Of a stretch of 64,000 nucleotides of DNA, positions 53,903 to 63,474 are shown in pieces; position 1 is the first letter of the stretch, and every line of letters begins with the position of its first letter. This DNA is from Photobacterium leiognathi (GTDB lineage: Bacteria; Pseudomonadota; Gammaproteobacteria; Enterobacterales; Vibrionaceae): NCBI RefSeq assembly GCF_030685535.1, contig NZ_CP131601.1, positions 2,232,001-2,296,000 of the forward strand, read 5' to 3'. Under the pieces are notes generated by a model. That model did no database searches. It was not told the origin of the DNA and saw nothing but the letters and a program-made list of their open reading frames with translations. The position numbers and the translations under genes are program-made.

Positions 53903-53953
53903 GTTTAGTCATCTGATTAAACTTGCATTGAAGACTGAGAAGAATTGACATTT

Positions 53954-55834
53954 ATGGTCGCCAGCGGAAATACCTACAAAGAGAAAGTCTCACAGCTGAT
54001 TAGCTGGGGACATTGGTTCAGTTTCTTTAATATCATCGCAGCCATGCTATTGGGTACGCGATATATTACTCATTCAGACTGGCCTGCAACCTTGATCGGA
54101 CAACTTTACCTTTTGTTAAGTTGGGTTGGTCACTTTGGATTTCTTGTTTTTGGTATTTATATTCTCATTATATTTCCAGCAAGCTTCCTGATCCCATCAC
54201 AACGCTTAATGCGTTTATTTGGTGTACTCGTTGCCACTGTTGGTCTAACCGCCCTATTGCTTGATACCTATGCGTACCAAAGCGTTGATCTCCATTTAAG
54301 CCCACTGGTCTGGGACTTATTGTTGAGTGGCGATAAAACAGAATTAAATGCTCGCTGGCAGTACCTATTTGTTGTTGTTCCAGTCATCTTCCTCTTAGAG
54401 CTTATGTGCTCTGAGTGGGTATGGCGCAAACTTAGAAAGCTAACACGTAAACATGTTGGCGGTCCTATCGCTTTTGTTTTCGGCGTTTGCTTTCTAGGTA
54501 GCCACCTTATTTATATCTGGGCGGATGCAAACTTATACCGTCCCGTTACGATGCAACGATCTAATTTCCCATTCTCTTATCCGATGACGGCAAAAACCTT
54601 CATGGAAAAGCATGGTTTATTAGATCGACAAGAATATGCTAAACGTCGTGCTGAGCAAGGCGTACAAAACAGCGAGCTCGTTCGCTACCCTATTCAAAAG
54701 CTAAGCTTTAATGATCAAGGTACAGGTCAAAACCTGATGATCATTATGGTTGATAGCCTGCGCAGTGACATGGTCACGCAGACAGTGATGCCAAATCTTT
54801 CTACCTTTGCAGATCAAAACCTCGACTTCACCGATAATTACAGTTCAAGTAACAGCGATTCAACCGGTGTCTTTGGCCTACTTTATGGTCTACCTAGTGG
54901 TTATGCAAATAGTATTCGTGCTGAGAAAAAATCACCTATTTTACTGAATACCTTACAAAACCGTGGCTACCACTTTGGTTTATTCAGTGGTGAAAATTTT
55001 GAGCTGCCAATTTACCGTGAAGCTATTTTTGCCAATACTAAGCTAGCCACAACTGACTCTGAGCATCCAGATCAGGTACCAAGCGATGCCCATGCGCTTA
55101 AAGATTGGCAACACTGGCTCGCTCAACAAAAAATTGGTCAACCTTGGTTTAGTTTCCTTGAATTGACTTCCGTACAGCAATTTAAAGAAGGTGAGCATTA
55201 TAAGCCACGCTTTACTCCGTCTTTAGGCAGTAATGCCATTAATGAGAAAGGGGTTGATTCAACGTTACTTCTGAAAAACAGCTACCGTAATGCCGCTTTC
55301 CACATTGATGAAATGCTTGGTCGTATTTTCGCTGATCTTGAAGCTAAAGGCGTATTAGACAATACCATTGTTGTGATTGCTTCTAACCATGGCACTGAGT
55401 TTAATGAAACGGGTAACAATACTTGGGGCTCTGGCAGTAACTACAGCAAGTACCAAATTAAAGTGCCGTTAATCATTCACTGGTAAGATCATGCAGCACA
55501 AGATGTCACACGCCTAACCAGTAACTTGGATGTAGTACCAACATTAATGGAGTCGCTATTAAATGTTGCGACTGCACCATCTAATTACAGCTCAGGTGTC
55601 AGCTTATTTAATCAAAATGATAATCGTCGCTGGATATTATCTGGCAATGACGATGACATTGTTGTGGTGCAGAAAAAACAAACCACAGTTGTTGATAAGT
55701 ATGGTAATTACAACGTCTACGATAATAATTATCAGCTAAAAGATGAAGGTAAACCAAAGCTTTCAACACTGATGCAAGTAATGAATGAATTAAAACGTTT
55801 CTACGCGCCAAAACCGTACGAAAACAATAACTAG
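53954..55834 (+). pseudogene. yejM: YejM-like DUF3413/sulfatase-fold protein, with in-frame TAA
   Basis: The ATG at 53954 opens a protein with five N-terminal membrane helices (to about residue 190) and a periplasmic alkaline phosphatase-like domain (LMIIMVDSLRSDMV, NSDSTGVFGLLYG, VVIASNHGTEFNETG). In enterobacteria YejM/LapC controls LpxC stability and so lipopolysaccharide synthesis. At 55484-55486 TAA follows TGG (LIIHW-stop-DHAAQ) where relatives have HWP; the same frame continues for 116 codons (LDVVPTLMESLL) to a normal end. Restoring CCA gives TGGCCA and a full-length, roughly 625-residue protein. An error or a very recent mutation is likely. Confidence 0.88.
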
Positions 55835-55855
55835 ATATTCATTGGTTATTTAAAT

Positions 55856-55882
55856 AAAAAGCAGCATTTATTGCTGCTTTTT
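55856..55882. terminator. Bidirectional terminator
   Basis: AAAAAGCAGCA and TGCTGCTTTTT pair perfectly over 11 bp between yejM and the convergent lipoprotein gene. Confidence 0.92.
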
Positions 55883-55886
55883 ATTT

Positions 55887-56162
55887 TTAATGATAGTCAT
55901 CTCTATCATCGTTGTAACAATGTTCAAAGCCATCATTCCAACCGTTGGCATATTTTCCTTTCATTGCCATCCGCTCAGGATCACGCCGAAACCCTTTTGC
56001 ATACGTCATCTTATCTAACGTTCGACTATGACAGCCATCCTGATAACCATCGAGATAATGTCGAGTAAAGCCCAGCTCTGATAATTGCTCATGACGGCTA
56101 GTCGTGCATCCCAACATCAAAAAGAATGAAAATAAATAGCAGCAAATAACACCATTTTTCAT
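55887..56162 (-). CDS. Small predicted lipoprotein
   Basis: 91 residues. Signal peptide with lipobox LMLGC (Cys19) for lipid attachment. The mature part is tyrosine-, glycine- and charge-rich (HYLDGYQDGCHSR, KYANGWNDGFEHCYND) with repeated Y/W-x-x-G-(Y/W)-x-D/N-G turns and two further cysteines. I do not recognise the family. It lies about 30 bases past the yejM end, convergent. Confidence 0.75.
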   Translation of the reverse strand: MKNGVICCYLFSFFLMLGCTTSRHEQLSELGFTRHYLDGYQDGCHSRTLDKMTYAKGFRRDPERMAMKGKYANGWNDGFEHCYNDDRDDYH

Positions 56163-56442
56163 TATTAGCTCTCCACTTCTATTTTATTCTTATTTCACAT
56201 TCATGCAGTGGCGGAATATATATTTTCTCATTAAATAATAGAACGATGCCTAATTTTTCATTCTTAAAAACAAGACATTGAATATTAATCTGGATCCCAT
56301 TTCTGATGGTTAATTTTAATAACAATACATTTTTGTGGGTTATATCGCGCCTATTTATTAGTGAGTAGTTAAAATATAAGGTGTTATAAATATTTAAAAA
56401 AATTGAAACATAGAGTTAGGCTAAATTGGAATTAACCTTGGA
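56163..56442. other. Non-coding upstream region of the diguanylate cyclase gene
   Basis: 280 bp, very AT-rich, between divergent genes. No operator or RNA recognised. Confidence 0.4.
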
Positions 56443-58056
56443 ATGAAAAAGCACGTTGATCTTTTTTATAAAAACATAACGGAGCAATGGGGAAATGCCC
56501 ATAGTTTGCGTACTCTCTGTGAGTTGACTTGCCGCAATCTCATGGAGTTTTTTGATGTCCAGCATTGTCAGATCATCGTAGCTTATAAGGGACAGTGGCA
56601 CTCTTTACTTCAATTAAATGAGACAGGTATTCAGTACAGTTTTCCCCCGGTCATCATTACTGAGAATAATCACGCAGATATTTACGACACCATTACAACA
56701 CAAGACAATAAACAACCTTTTATTTCCTCTAGTAAAGATTTTCATCGTGCTTGGCTACCACTGTTTCGCCGTGAACAGCGCATAGGTTGGCTAATTATTG
56801 ATTTTCCACACGCAGCCAACGTTGATCTTCAAGCATTAGGACAACTACGAACATTATTAGCGTCTGAAATTGATGCCGATCTGCTGTCGCAAACCATCAA
56901 AAGTGAAAATAGTAGCCGTCGTCATGTTGAGCAGGAATTAAGAAACAGCCAACACGAACAAGTATTACTGCTTGAACAACTCCAAGCAATGCACAGTATT
57001 TCGTTTATGCTATGGCGTACAAAATCCATCAAAGAGATGCTGTTTATCGCAGTTGATGAAGGTAAAAGGCAACTCGAAATTGACCGTATGGCAGTATTTT
57101 TATTTGATGAAAAACATCATATGCACGGTACCTATGGGACGGATATTGCAGGAAATACGACCGATGAATATTATTTTGAATCGGTTATCCCGAATCAATG
57201 GTATGCCGCCCGTACCCTAAAAGAAAAAGAATACCTTGCTGTTCAAGAAAATACGCCTTTATTCCACGATTTAAAGCAGGTCGGCTTTGGTTGGAGTGCC
57301 TATATTGCCTTATGGGATGAAGATACCCCTATTGGTTGGATTGCCTGTGATAACTTATTAACGGGGCGTCCATTTAGAAGCTATCACCACCAGCTATTAA
57401 AGCAGTATGGCTTTATTATTTCTCAGCATCTTGTTCGTCATCAGGCTGAAGATCGCTTAAAGCGTCTAAATAAAGATCTTGAAAAGCGAGTACTTACACG
57501 CACGCAAGAGCTTAATGACGTCAATAAAATGCTAGAAAAAATGTCACGGCTTGACCCACTCACCAATATTGCTAACCGTCGTGTTTTTGATGAAGCCATT
57601 GTCGATGAATGGCGACGTGCAGAGCGTCACCAATTACCTATTTCATTATTGATCATGGATATTGACCACTTTAAGCAATATAACGATCACCTAGGCCATG
57701 ATGCAGGTGATCTCTGTTTAAAGAAAATTGCCAATGGACTGGCTAATATAGAACGCAGAGCAGGCTCTTTATTTGCGCGTTTTGGTGGGGAGGAATTTGT
57801 TCTATTACTCCCAGGGCAAGACAGTAAAGCTGCGGTGTTCGCTGCAAAGAAAATCTTAAAAGCCATGCATGATATGGCGTTGCCATTTCCTCATAATGAT
57901 AATGAGGGTACTGAGCCTATCGTAACACTCAGTATTGGAGCCAGTACCACTATACCAACACAAGGCAGCGACTATAAAACGTTATTTAATACCGCAGATA
58001 AAGCCTTATATCGCGCAAAAGGAGAAGGCAGAAACTGTTACCGTCTACTGTTATAA
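56443..58056 (+). CDS. GAF-GGDEF diguanylate cyclase
   Basis: 537 residues, no membrane segment. Residues about 15-165 and 195-340 look like two GAF-type sensor domains, joined to the catalytic domain by a coiled coil (about 342-372, RLKRLNKDLEKRVLTRTQELNDV). The GGDEF domain (about 373-537) has the GGEEF form of the active site (FARFGGEEFVLLL) and SIGAST, so it should make cyclic di-GMP. No RxxD inhibitory site was found immediately before GGEEF. Single gene. Confidence 0.92.
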   Translation: MKKHVDLFYKNITEQWGNAHSLRTLCELTCRNLMEFFDVQHCQIIVAYKGQWHSLLQLNETGIQYSFPPVIITENNHADIYDTITTQDNKQPFISSSKDFHRAWLPLFRREQRIGWLIIDFPHAANVDLQALGQLRTLLASEIDADLLSQTIKSENSSRRHVEQELRNSQHEQVLLLEQLQAMHSISFMLWRTKSIKEMLFIAVDEGKRQLEIDRMAVFLFDEKHHMHGTYGTDIAGNTTDEYYFESVIPNQWYAARTLKEKEYLAVQENTPLFHDLKQVGFGWSAYIALWDEDTPIGWIACDNLLTGRPFRSYHHQLLKQYGFIISQHLVRHQAEDRLKRLNKDLEKRVLTRTQELNDVNKMLEKMSRLDPLTNIANRRVFDEAIVDEWRRAERHQLPISLLIMDIDHFKQYNDHLGHDAGDLCLKKIANGLANIERRAGSLFARFGGEEFVLLLPGQDSKAAVFAAKKILKAMHDMALPFPHNDNEGTEPIVTLSIGASTTIPTQGSDYKTLFNTADKALYRAKGEGRNCYRLLL

Positions 58057-58067
58057 CCAAATAAATG

Positions 58068-58109
58068 AGTGACTACTTACTATTATCATCACTAATGTAA
58101 GTAGTCACT
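58068..58109. terminator. Hairpin between the cyclase gene and topB
   Basis: AGTGACTACTTAC and GTAAGTAGTCACT are a perfect 13-bp inverted repeat with a 16-nt loop between convergent genes. Short T runs only. Confidence 0.65.
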
Positions 58110-58122
58110 TTGCTATTAATAT

Positions 58123-60108
58123 TTATTCAGATTTAGGCTTACGCTTTCGTGTTATTTTACCAGTAGATGCGCCACTTGATTTCGCACTACTTCCCTTTTT
58201 ACTATATCGACGTTTTGACGTTGTTTTTGTCCATTCCGGCGATTTTAAATCACGTAAACTTTGTGGTACCTCAGAGACTTTCACCTTATCCATTAGCGCT
58301 GTAACTTGCAGCTGTAAGGCACCCATAAACGGCTGATAAGCATATTTCTTATCCGCCATATCTTGCAGTTGGTGCTCCCAATGTGCCGTCATATCAGGAT
58401 AGGTTGCTTCGTTGGGCAAAGCGTAAATCAAGCCTCTTCCCGCCTCTGTTGCATGAATAGTTTTACCTTGACGTTGTAATAACTGACGTTTAAATAAAAT
58501 TTCCAAAATCCCAGCACGTGTCGCTTCAGTGCCTAAACCATCGGTATCACGTAGAATTTTCTTCAATGATTGATCGGAAACAAACCGCGCAATACCAGTC
58601 ATGGCTTGTAATAACGTCGCTTCAGTAAATGCTTTTGGTGGCTCGGTCATCTTGTCTTTGATTTCACCATCACGACAAGTAAGCACTGTGCCTTTGGTTA
58701 ATGGCGGTACTTTATCAGCAAGATCATTATCGTCACCTTTATCATCACGCCCCAGTAACACCCGCCAGCCCGCATCCATTAATTGGCGGCCTTTTGCGAC
58801 AAACTGTCCATTGGCGATAGTAAAGACTAACTTAGCTTCAGCATAAACAGCAGCCGGATAAAACTGCATCAGATATTGCCTCGCCACTAATTGATAAATC
58901 TTCGCCTCACTTGGGCTCAAACTTTGCGGATTAACAGACTTTGGCGTTGGAATAATTGCATGGTGAGCATCGACCTTTTTATCATTCCAGGCTTTTGATT
59001 TTAGTGAGGTATTCGCACCAGAAACAGCATTAGACAAACTGTTATCAGTATTTGCTATCGCACGGCATACATCCCCAGCTTGTTTAAAATGATCTAGAGG
59101 TAGATAGCGACAATCAGAACGAGGGTAAGTGATCACTTTATGTTTTTCATAAAGCGACTGACAAGTGCTAAGCACATCAGCAGCACTCATGTTAAAGCGT
59201 CGTGCCGCATCGATTTGTAATGCTGATAATGAATAAGGCAATGGTGCCGCTTGCTTGGTTTCTTTACGTTCAGATTCCGTCACTTCTACCGCTTGTCCAC
59301 GAATTCGACTAACGACGTTTTCACAAAGCTGACGACTGAGTACTCGCCCATCTTCATCTTGATAGGGCTCACAAGCTTTACTTGGGAGCCAACGAGCGCG
59401 TATTTCCTGCTCTTGATATGGAATTAATGCAAACACTTCATAAAACGGCTTAGGCACAAAATTAGCAATTTCATCATCACGTCGTACTACGAGTCCAAGG
59501 ATCGGCGTTTGCACCCGCCCTACCGATAACACGCCACGATAACCGCCTTTTTGTCCAAGCAAAGTATAGGCACGTGTCATGTTCATACCATAAAGCCAAT
59601 CAGCACGAGAGCGAGCTAATGCCGATACTGACAATGGCACAAAATCATGATTGCTACGCATCGATGACAAGGCTTTTTTCACAGCGGCTGGGTTGAGATC
59701 GGAAATCAATAAACGCAAAGCTGCATTTTTTTTCGCAGCAGGAAGTTTGGCATAATCAATCACTTCATCCACCAGCAACTGCCCCTCACGATCGGGATCG
59801 CCTGCATGTACGATCTCTGTTGCCGATTTCGCCAACTTTTTGATCACGGCTAATTGTTGTTTTGCCGCTTTGCGTGGGATCAATTGCCACTTTTGGGGAA
59901 TAATAGGCAGATCATCAAGATTCCATTTCTTATAACGAGCATCGTATGCGTCAGGCTCAACTTGCTCTAATAAATGTCCAATACACCAAGTAACAATATC
60001 GCCGTTCCCTACTTCTATATAGCCATTATTATTTTTATGTGGGCGTGGCAATACAGCAGCAATAGCTCTACCTAAACTGGGTTTTTCAGCGATATATAAA
60101 CGGCTCAT
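58123..60108 (-). CDS. topB: TopB, DNA topoisomerase III
   Basis: 661 residues from the ATG at 60108 (MSRLYIAEKPSLGRAIA); a TTG one codon earlier is not needed. Toprim domain with HAGDPDREGQLLVDE (metal-binding DxD), SVGRVQTPILGLVV, and the active-site tyrosine near residue 330 in VITYPRSDCRYLP. A type IA enzyme that decatenates and relaxes negatively supercoiled DNA. The C-terminus is a basic Lys/Ser tail rather than zinc fingers, as in E. coli. TopB lies near selD as in enterobacteria. Confidence 0.96.
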   Translation of the reverse strand: MSRLYIAEKPSLGRAIAAVLPRPHKNNNGYIEVGNGDIVTWCIGHLLEQVEPDAYDARYKKWNLDDLPIIPQKWQLIPRKAAKQQLAVIKKLAKSATEIVHAGDPDREGQLLVDEVIDYAKLPAAKKNAALRLLISDLNPAAVKKALSSMRSNHDFVPLSVSALARSRADWLYGMNMTRAYTLLGQKGGYRGVLSVGRVQTPILGLVVRRDDEIANFVPKPFYEVFALIPYQEQEIRARWLPSKACEPYQDEDGRVLSRQLCENVVSRIRGQAVEVTESERKETKQAAPLPYSLSALQIDAARRFNMSAADVLSTCQSLYEKHKVITYPRSDCRYLPLDHFKQAGDVCRAIANTDNSLSNAVSGANTSLKSKAWNDKKVDAHHAIIPTPKSVNPQSLSPSEAKIYQLVARQYLMQFYPAAVYAEAKLVFTIANGQFVAKGRQLMDAGWRVLLGRDDKGDDNDLADKVPPLTKGTVLTCRDGEIKDKMTEPPKAFTEATLLQAMTGIARFVSDQSLKKILRDTDGLGTEATRAGILEILFKRQLLQRQGKTIHATEAGRGLIYALPNEATYPDMTAHWEHQLQDMADKKYAYQPFMGALQLQVTALMDKVKVSEVPQSLRDLKSPEWTKTTSKRRYSKKGSSAKSSGASTGKITRKRKPKSE

Positions 60109-60275
60109 CAAGATCTTATCTAACTGTGAAGTAATGACAAAACTCTACCTAAAACCCAGCATAGCAGCAAGAAATACTGGATATAAAAACAGTTTAAGAA
60201 GCATTATTTTGTTTATTTTATGTGATAATATCCACGCAAAATAAATGTAACGCTAGCCATACATAAGAGATTTGA

Positions 60276-61055
60276 ATGACTAAGCTAAAACCTTTCATCA
60301 TTTTGCTAACAGTGTTAATACTTTTCGGTTTTCTATGGGTAGGAAAACAGCTACTCGATAACGGTATGAATACTGACAGTCAATTTCATCCCCCTAAAAG
60401 ACCGCAGTTTGGTAGTATCATTAATATTAATGATAAGAAAAAAGCGTTTTTTGACTATCTCACGCCTTTTGTTGAAGAGGCTAATAAGCAGATCTTATTA
60501 GATCGTCAAGTATTAGAAGAGTTAAGCCAAGATCCAAGTAAGATCGATCCAGATAGTCACTTTATAGAAAACTTAAGTGAAGAGTATGATTTAGCCATTC
60601 CAAAAGACGGGATCACATCCGAGTGGCTTAATGAGTTACTAAGACGGGTTAATATTATTCCAACCCAACTTGTACTCGCGCAGTCAGCAATGGAATCGTC
60701 ATGGGGCACGTCACGATTTGCACTGAAAGGAAATGGCTTTTTTGGTCAATGGTGTTTTACCAAAGGCTGCGGCATTCCACCCCATGATCTCGATCCAGAG
60801 CATTATCACGAAGTACAAAGCTTCCCTACTGTTTATGCCGCAGTAAAAGCCTATTTTGATAATATCAATACCAATGATGCTTACGCTGAACTTCGTACCA
60901 TTCGTGCAAAGTTACAGGCAAACCATGAGAAAATAACCGCTGACGCTCTTGCTCATGGGCTACTGAATTACTCGCAAATCGGCCATCAGTATATTCAGCA
61001 GGTGTTAGAGCTGATCAAAACCAATCAGCAATTTATGCCTGAAACAACAACATAA
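60276..61055 (+). CDS. bax: Bax-family glucosaminidase-domain protein
   Basis: 259 residues. An N-terminal signal anchor (about 6-26) precedes a glucosaminidase domain: LAQSAMESSWGTSRFALKGNGFFGQWCF carries the catalytic Glu, followed by CGIPP, FPTVYAAVKAYFDNIN and LLNYSQIG. Probably a periplasmic peptidoglycan or glycan hydrolase. The name follows E. coli Bax; the physiological role is poorly known. Divergent from topB. Confidence 0.9.
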   Translation: MTKLKPFIILLTVLILFGFLWVGKQLLDNGMNTDSQFHPPKRPQFGSIININDKKKAFFDYLTPFVEEANKQILLDRQVLEELSQDPSKIDPDSHFIENLSEEYDLAIPKDGITSEWLNELLRRVNIIPTQLVLAQSAMESSWGTSRFALKGNGFFGQWCFTKGCGIPPHDLDPEHYHEVQSFPTVYAAVKAYFDNINTNDAYAELRTIRAKLQANHEKITADALAHGLLNYSQIGHQYIQQVLELIKTNQQFMPETTT

Positions 61056-61069
61056 ACTGACTGACAACA

Positions 61070-61112
61070 AAAAAGCTGACTATTGATTTATCATCAATAC
61101 GTCAGCTTTTTT
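61070..61112. terminator. Bidirectional terminator
   Basis: AAAAAGCTGAC pairs with GTCAGCTTTTTT, with an inner stem ATTGAT/ATCAAT. It separates bax from the convergent mnmH. Confidence 0.9.
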
Positions 61113-61137
61113 ATTAGCACATATTTTTAGGCAACGA

Positions 61138-62226
61138 TCATTGCGCTTCAAACCACGCTTTTACGGTTTGATAATCCCCTCTAAACACAATCCTATCGGC
61201 TTTTTTACTTAACTGATAGGTGTACATAGGATCGTAATATTGCTCAAGTAATGGCGCTAACCATGCCTCATGCTCTGCAACCGAACCTGTCGATTGCATC
61301 ACTTTCACGGCATGTTGCTGAGCGTCTAATATTTCTTGGTAACGCTCTAAACCTAAACGCTTGCGAATATTAAACATGCCTTTTTCTAAGTACTCAGCAA
61401 ATAACTGCCAGCCTTGCTCTTCACCATATTGTGCAACGTAATCGCGCTGCATGGTGATCACGTAATCATCTAATAGGCGTGCTAAACGCACATCCATTGG
61501 ATCATCAATAACAGCAATCGGGGCTTCTTTCATAGCAGCTTGCAATGATAACGGCACCATAACTCGACCGATACTTTTGCCTTCATCTTCATAGATAAAC
61601 TGCGTAACACCACGATCTTGTTTTTTTAGCATTTGTACCGCTAAATCGTTTTCAAATGCAATTTGCGTACGTTGTGGTGTAACGAAACGACCAAAAGAAG
61701 AACCACGATGATGTGCAGCCCCTTCTAAATCAATACCACAGGTTAACTCGTTAACCATGATGGTTTTACCGCTACCAGTATTACCCGCTACCACCATTGA
61801 CGGCTGCTTAGCAACGTCTTCAATCGTCTCAATTAAGAAGCGACGCAGTGCTTTATAGCCACCATTGATATAAGGAAAATCAATGCCTGCTTCTTTTAGC
61901 CATTGCTGAGTAATTTGTGAACGTAATCCACCACGGAAACAATAGAGATAACCATTAGGATTAGCTTCAAAAAAGGCCTTCCACTGGGCAACACGTGCTG
62001 CTTTTACATCACCATTGACTAATTGGTGACCCAGTTTAATTGCCTCTTGCTGGCCTTTATTTTTATAACAAGTCCCGACAGCAGCACGCTCATCATTCGT
62101 CATTAATGGACGACTTACCGACGTTGGGAATGCACCTTGTTCAAATTCAACAGGCGCACGCATATCCATTAACGGTGTGTCGTTAACAAACAAGCTGCGA
62201 AAATCATCGCAATTAGGACGTGGCAT
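61138..62226 (-). CDS. mnmH: MnmH (SelU), tRNA 2-selenouridine synthase
   Basis: 362 residues. The N-terminal rhodanese domain with catalytic Cys96 (YCFRGGLRSQ, as Cys97 in E. coli) is followed by a P-loop domain (AGNTGSGKT). It geranylates 2-thiouridine and replaces sulfur by selenium at tRNA wobble position 34, using selenophosphate from SelD. I take the ATG that overlaps the selD stop (TAATG); a TTG two codons upstream is unlikely. Coupled to selD. Confidence 0.96.
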   Translation of the reverse strand: MPRPNCDDFRSLFVNDTPLMDMRAPVEFEQGAFPTSVSRPLMTNDERAAVGTCYKNKGQQEAIKLGHQLVNGDVKAARVAQWKAFFEANPNGYLYCFRGGLRSQITQQWLKEAGIDFPYINGGYKALRRFLIETIEDVAKQPSMVVAGNTGSGKTIMVNELTCGIDLEGAAHHRGSSFGRFVTPQRTQIAFENDLAVQMLKKQDRGVTQFIYEDEGKSIGRVMVPLSLQAAMKEAPIAVIDDPMDVRLARLLDDYVITMQRDYVAQYGEEQGWQLFAEYLEKGMFNIRKRLGLERYQEILDAQQHAVKVMQSTGSVAEHEAWLAPLLEQYYDPMYTYQLSKKADRIVFRGDYQTVKAWFEAQ

Positions 62227-63260
62227 TAGCAAACCTCAATAAAGGTATCGCCATCCATTGGCTCTAGTTCACCAATCGCTTCAAGCAAAATATCGTATTT
62301 CTCAGCAATCGCCTTAAGCGCTTCTTCACAGTCTGGTGTTGCTGCGAGTAATAAGCCGCCAGAGGTTTGTGGATCGCACAATACCGCTTTTTGCTGCTCT
62401 GTCATTGCACCCAGTTTATGACCATAACTCATAAAGTTACGCTCAGTACCACCCGGTACACAACCTTGTTCAATGTAGTTATATACGCCAGGTAACGTCG
62501 GTACTTTATCAAACCACACTTTTGCTTTTAGGTTGCTACCTTCACAAATTTCAGCAAGGTGACCCATTAAGCCAAAGCCTGTTACGTCTGTTAGGGCTTT
62601 TACACCTTCAACCTCGGCAAAGTCGGCACCCGGCTTATTTAATTTGCACATCCAATCACGTGCCAATCCTTGGTGCTCATCAGCCAACTTAGCTTTCTTC
62701 TCAGCTGTTGTTAATACGCCAATGCCAAGCGGTTTAGTGATGTAAAGCTTACAACCTGCCTCTGCACTGTTATTACGTTTAACACGATCGGTATCCACAA
62801 TGCCGGTCACAGCAAGACCGAAAATTGGCTCAGGAGCATCAATAGAGTGACCACCAGCAAGAGAAATACCCGCTTCGCGGCAAACAGAGCGACCGCCTTC
62901 AATCACTTGTTGTGCGATTTCAGGGGCAAGGATATTCACAGGCCAACCTAAAATTGCGATAGCCATGATCGGCTTACCGCCCATCGCATAGATATCACTG
63001 ATCGCATTAGTGGCAGCAATACGGCCAAAATCAAATGGGTCATCAACGATAGGCATAAAGAAATCAGTGGTACTAATAATAGAAGTACCATTACCTAAAT
63101 CATACACTGCCGCATCGTCTTTACTTTCATTGCCTACCAATAGGTTAGGATCTGAAAATGGGGCTAACTGGGTGCGTAAAATGGTGTCGAGAACTTGGGG
63201 AGAAATTTTACAACCACATCCGGCACCGTGACTGTATTGGGTTAGGCGAACATTTTCCAT
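62226..63260 (-). CDS. selD: SelD, selenophosphate synthetase
   Basis: 344 residues. Makes selenophosphate from selenide and ATP. The active site is Cys15 and Lys18 in [10 protein letters not shown], so this is a cysteine rather than a selenocysteine enzyme. DDAAVY and [30 protein letters not shown] bind ATP/Mg. The ATG is preceded by GGAG at good spacing; longer in-frame upstream starts do not fit the family. Directly coupled to mnmH, pointing to tRNA selenation as the main use. Confidence 0.97.
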   Translation of the reverse strand: MENVRLTQYSHGAGCGCKISPQVLDTILRTQLAPFSDPNLLVGNESKDDAAVYDLGNGTSIISTTDFFMPIVDDPFDFGRIAATNAISDIYAMGGKPIMAIAILGWPVNILAPEIAQQVIEGGRSVCREAGISLAGGHSIDAPEPIFGLAVTGIVDTDRVKRNNSAEAGCKLYITKPLGIGVLTTAEKKAKLADEHQGLARDWMCKLNKPGADFAEVEGVKALTDVTGFGLMGHLAEICEGSNLKAKVWFDKVPTLPGVYNYIEQGCVPGGTERNFMSYGHKLGAMTEQQKAVLCDPQTSGGLLLAATPDCEEALKAIAEKYDILLEAIGELEPMDGDTFIEVC

Positions 63261-63474
63261 GACACGCTCCAAAAAAGGGAAAGAGTCAGGGATTCTACTC
63301 CTGCCCCTGACACCTGTCATCTTTGAAGCAAACATCGTTCGGTTTTTCCGTTGATATAAATCAAAAATCGCGCTAAAAACGACCAAACTAAGAAAAAAAA
63401 GGTGATCCTTTTCACGGTATTATTCACCGGATAGGTATCACCTCTTTAAAACTTATCGCTAAAATGTTTGCTGT

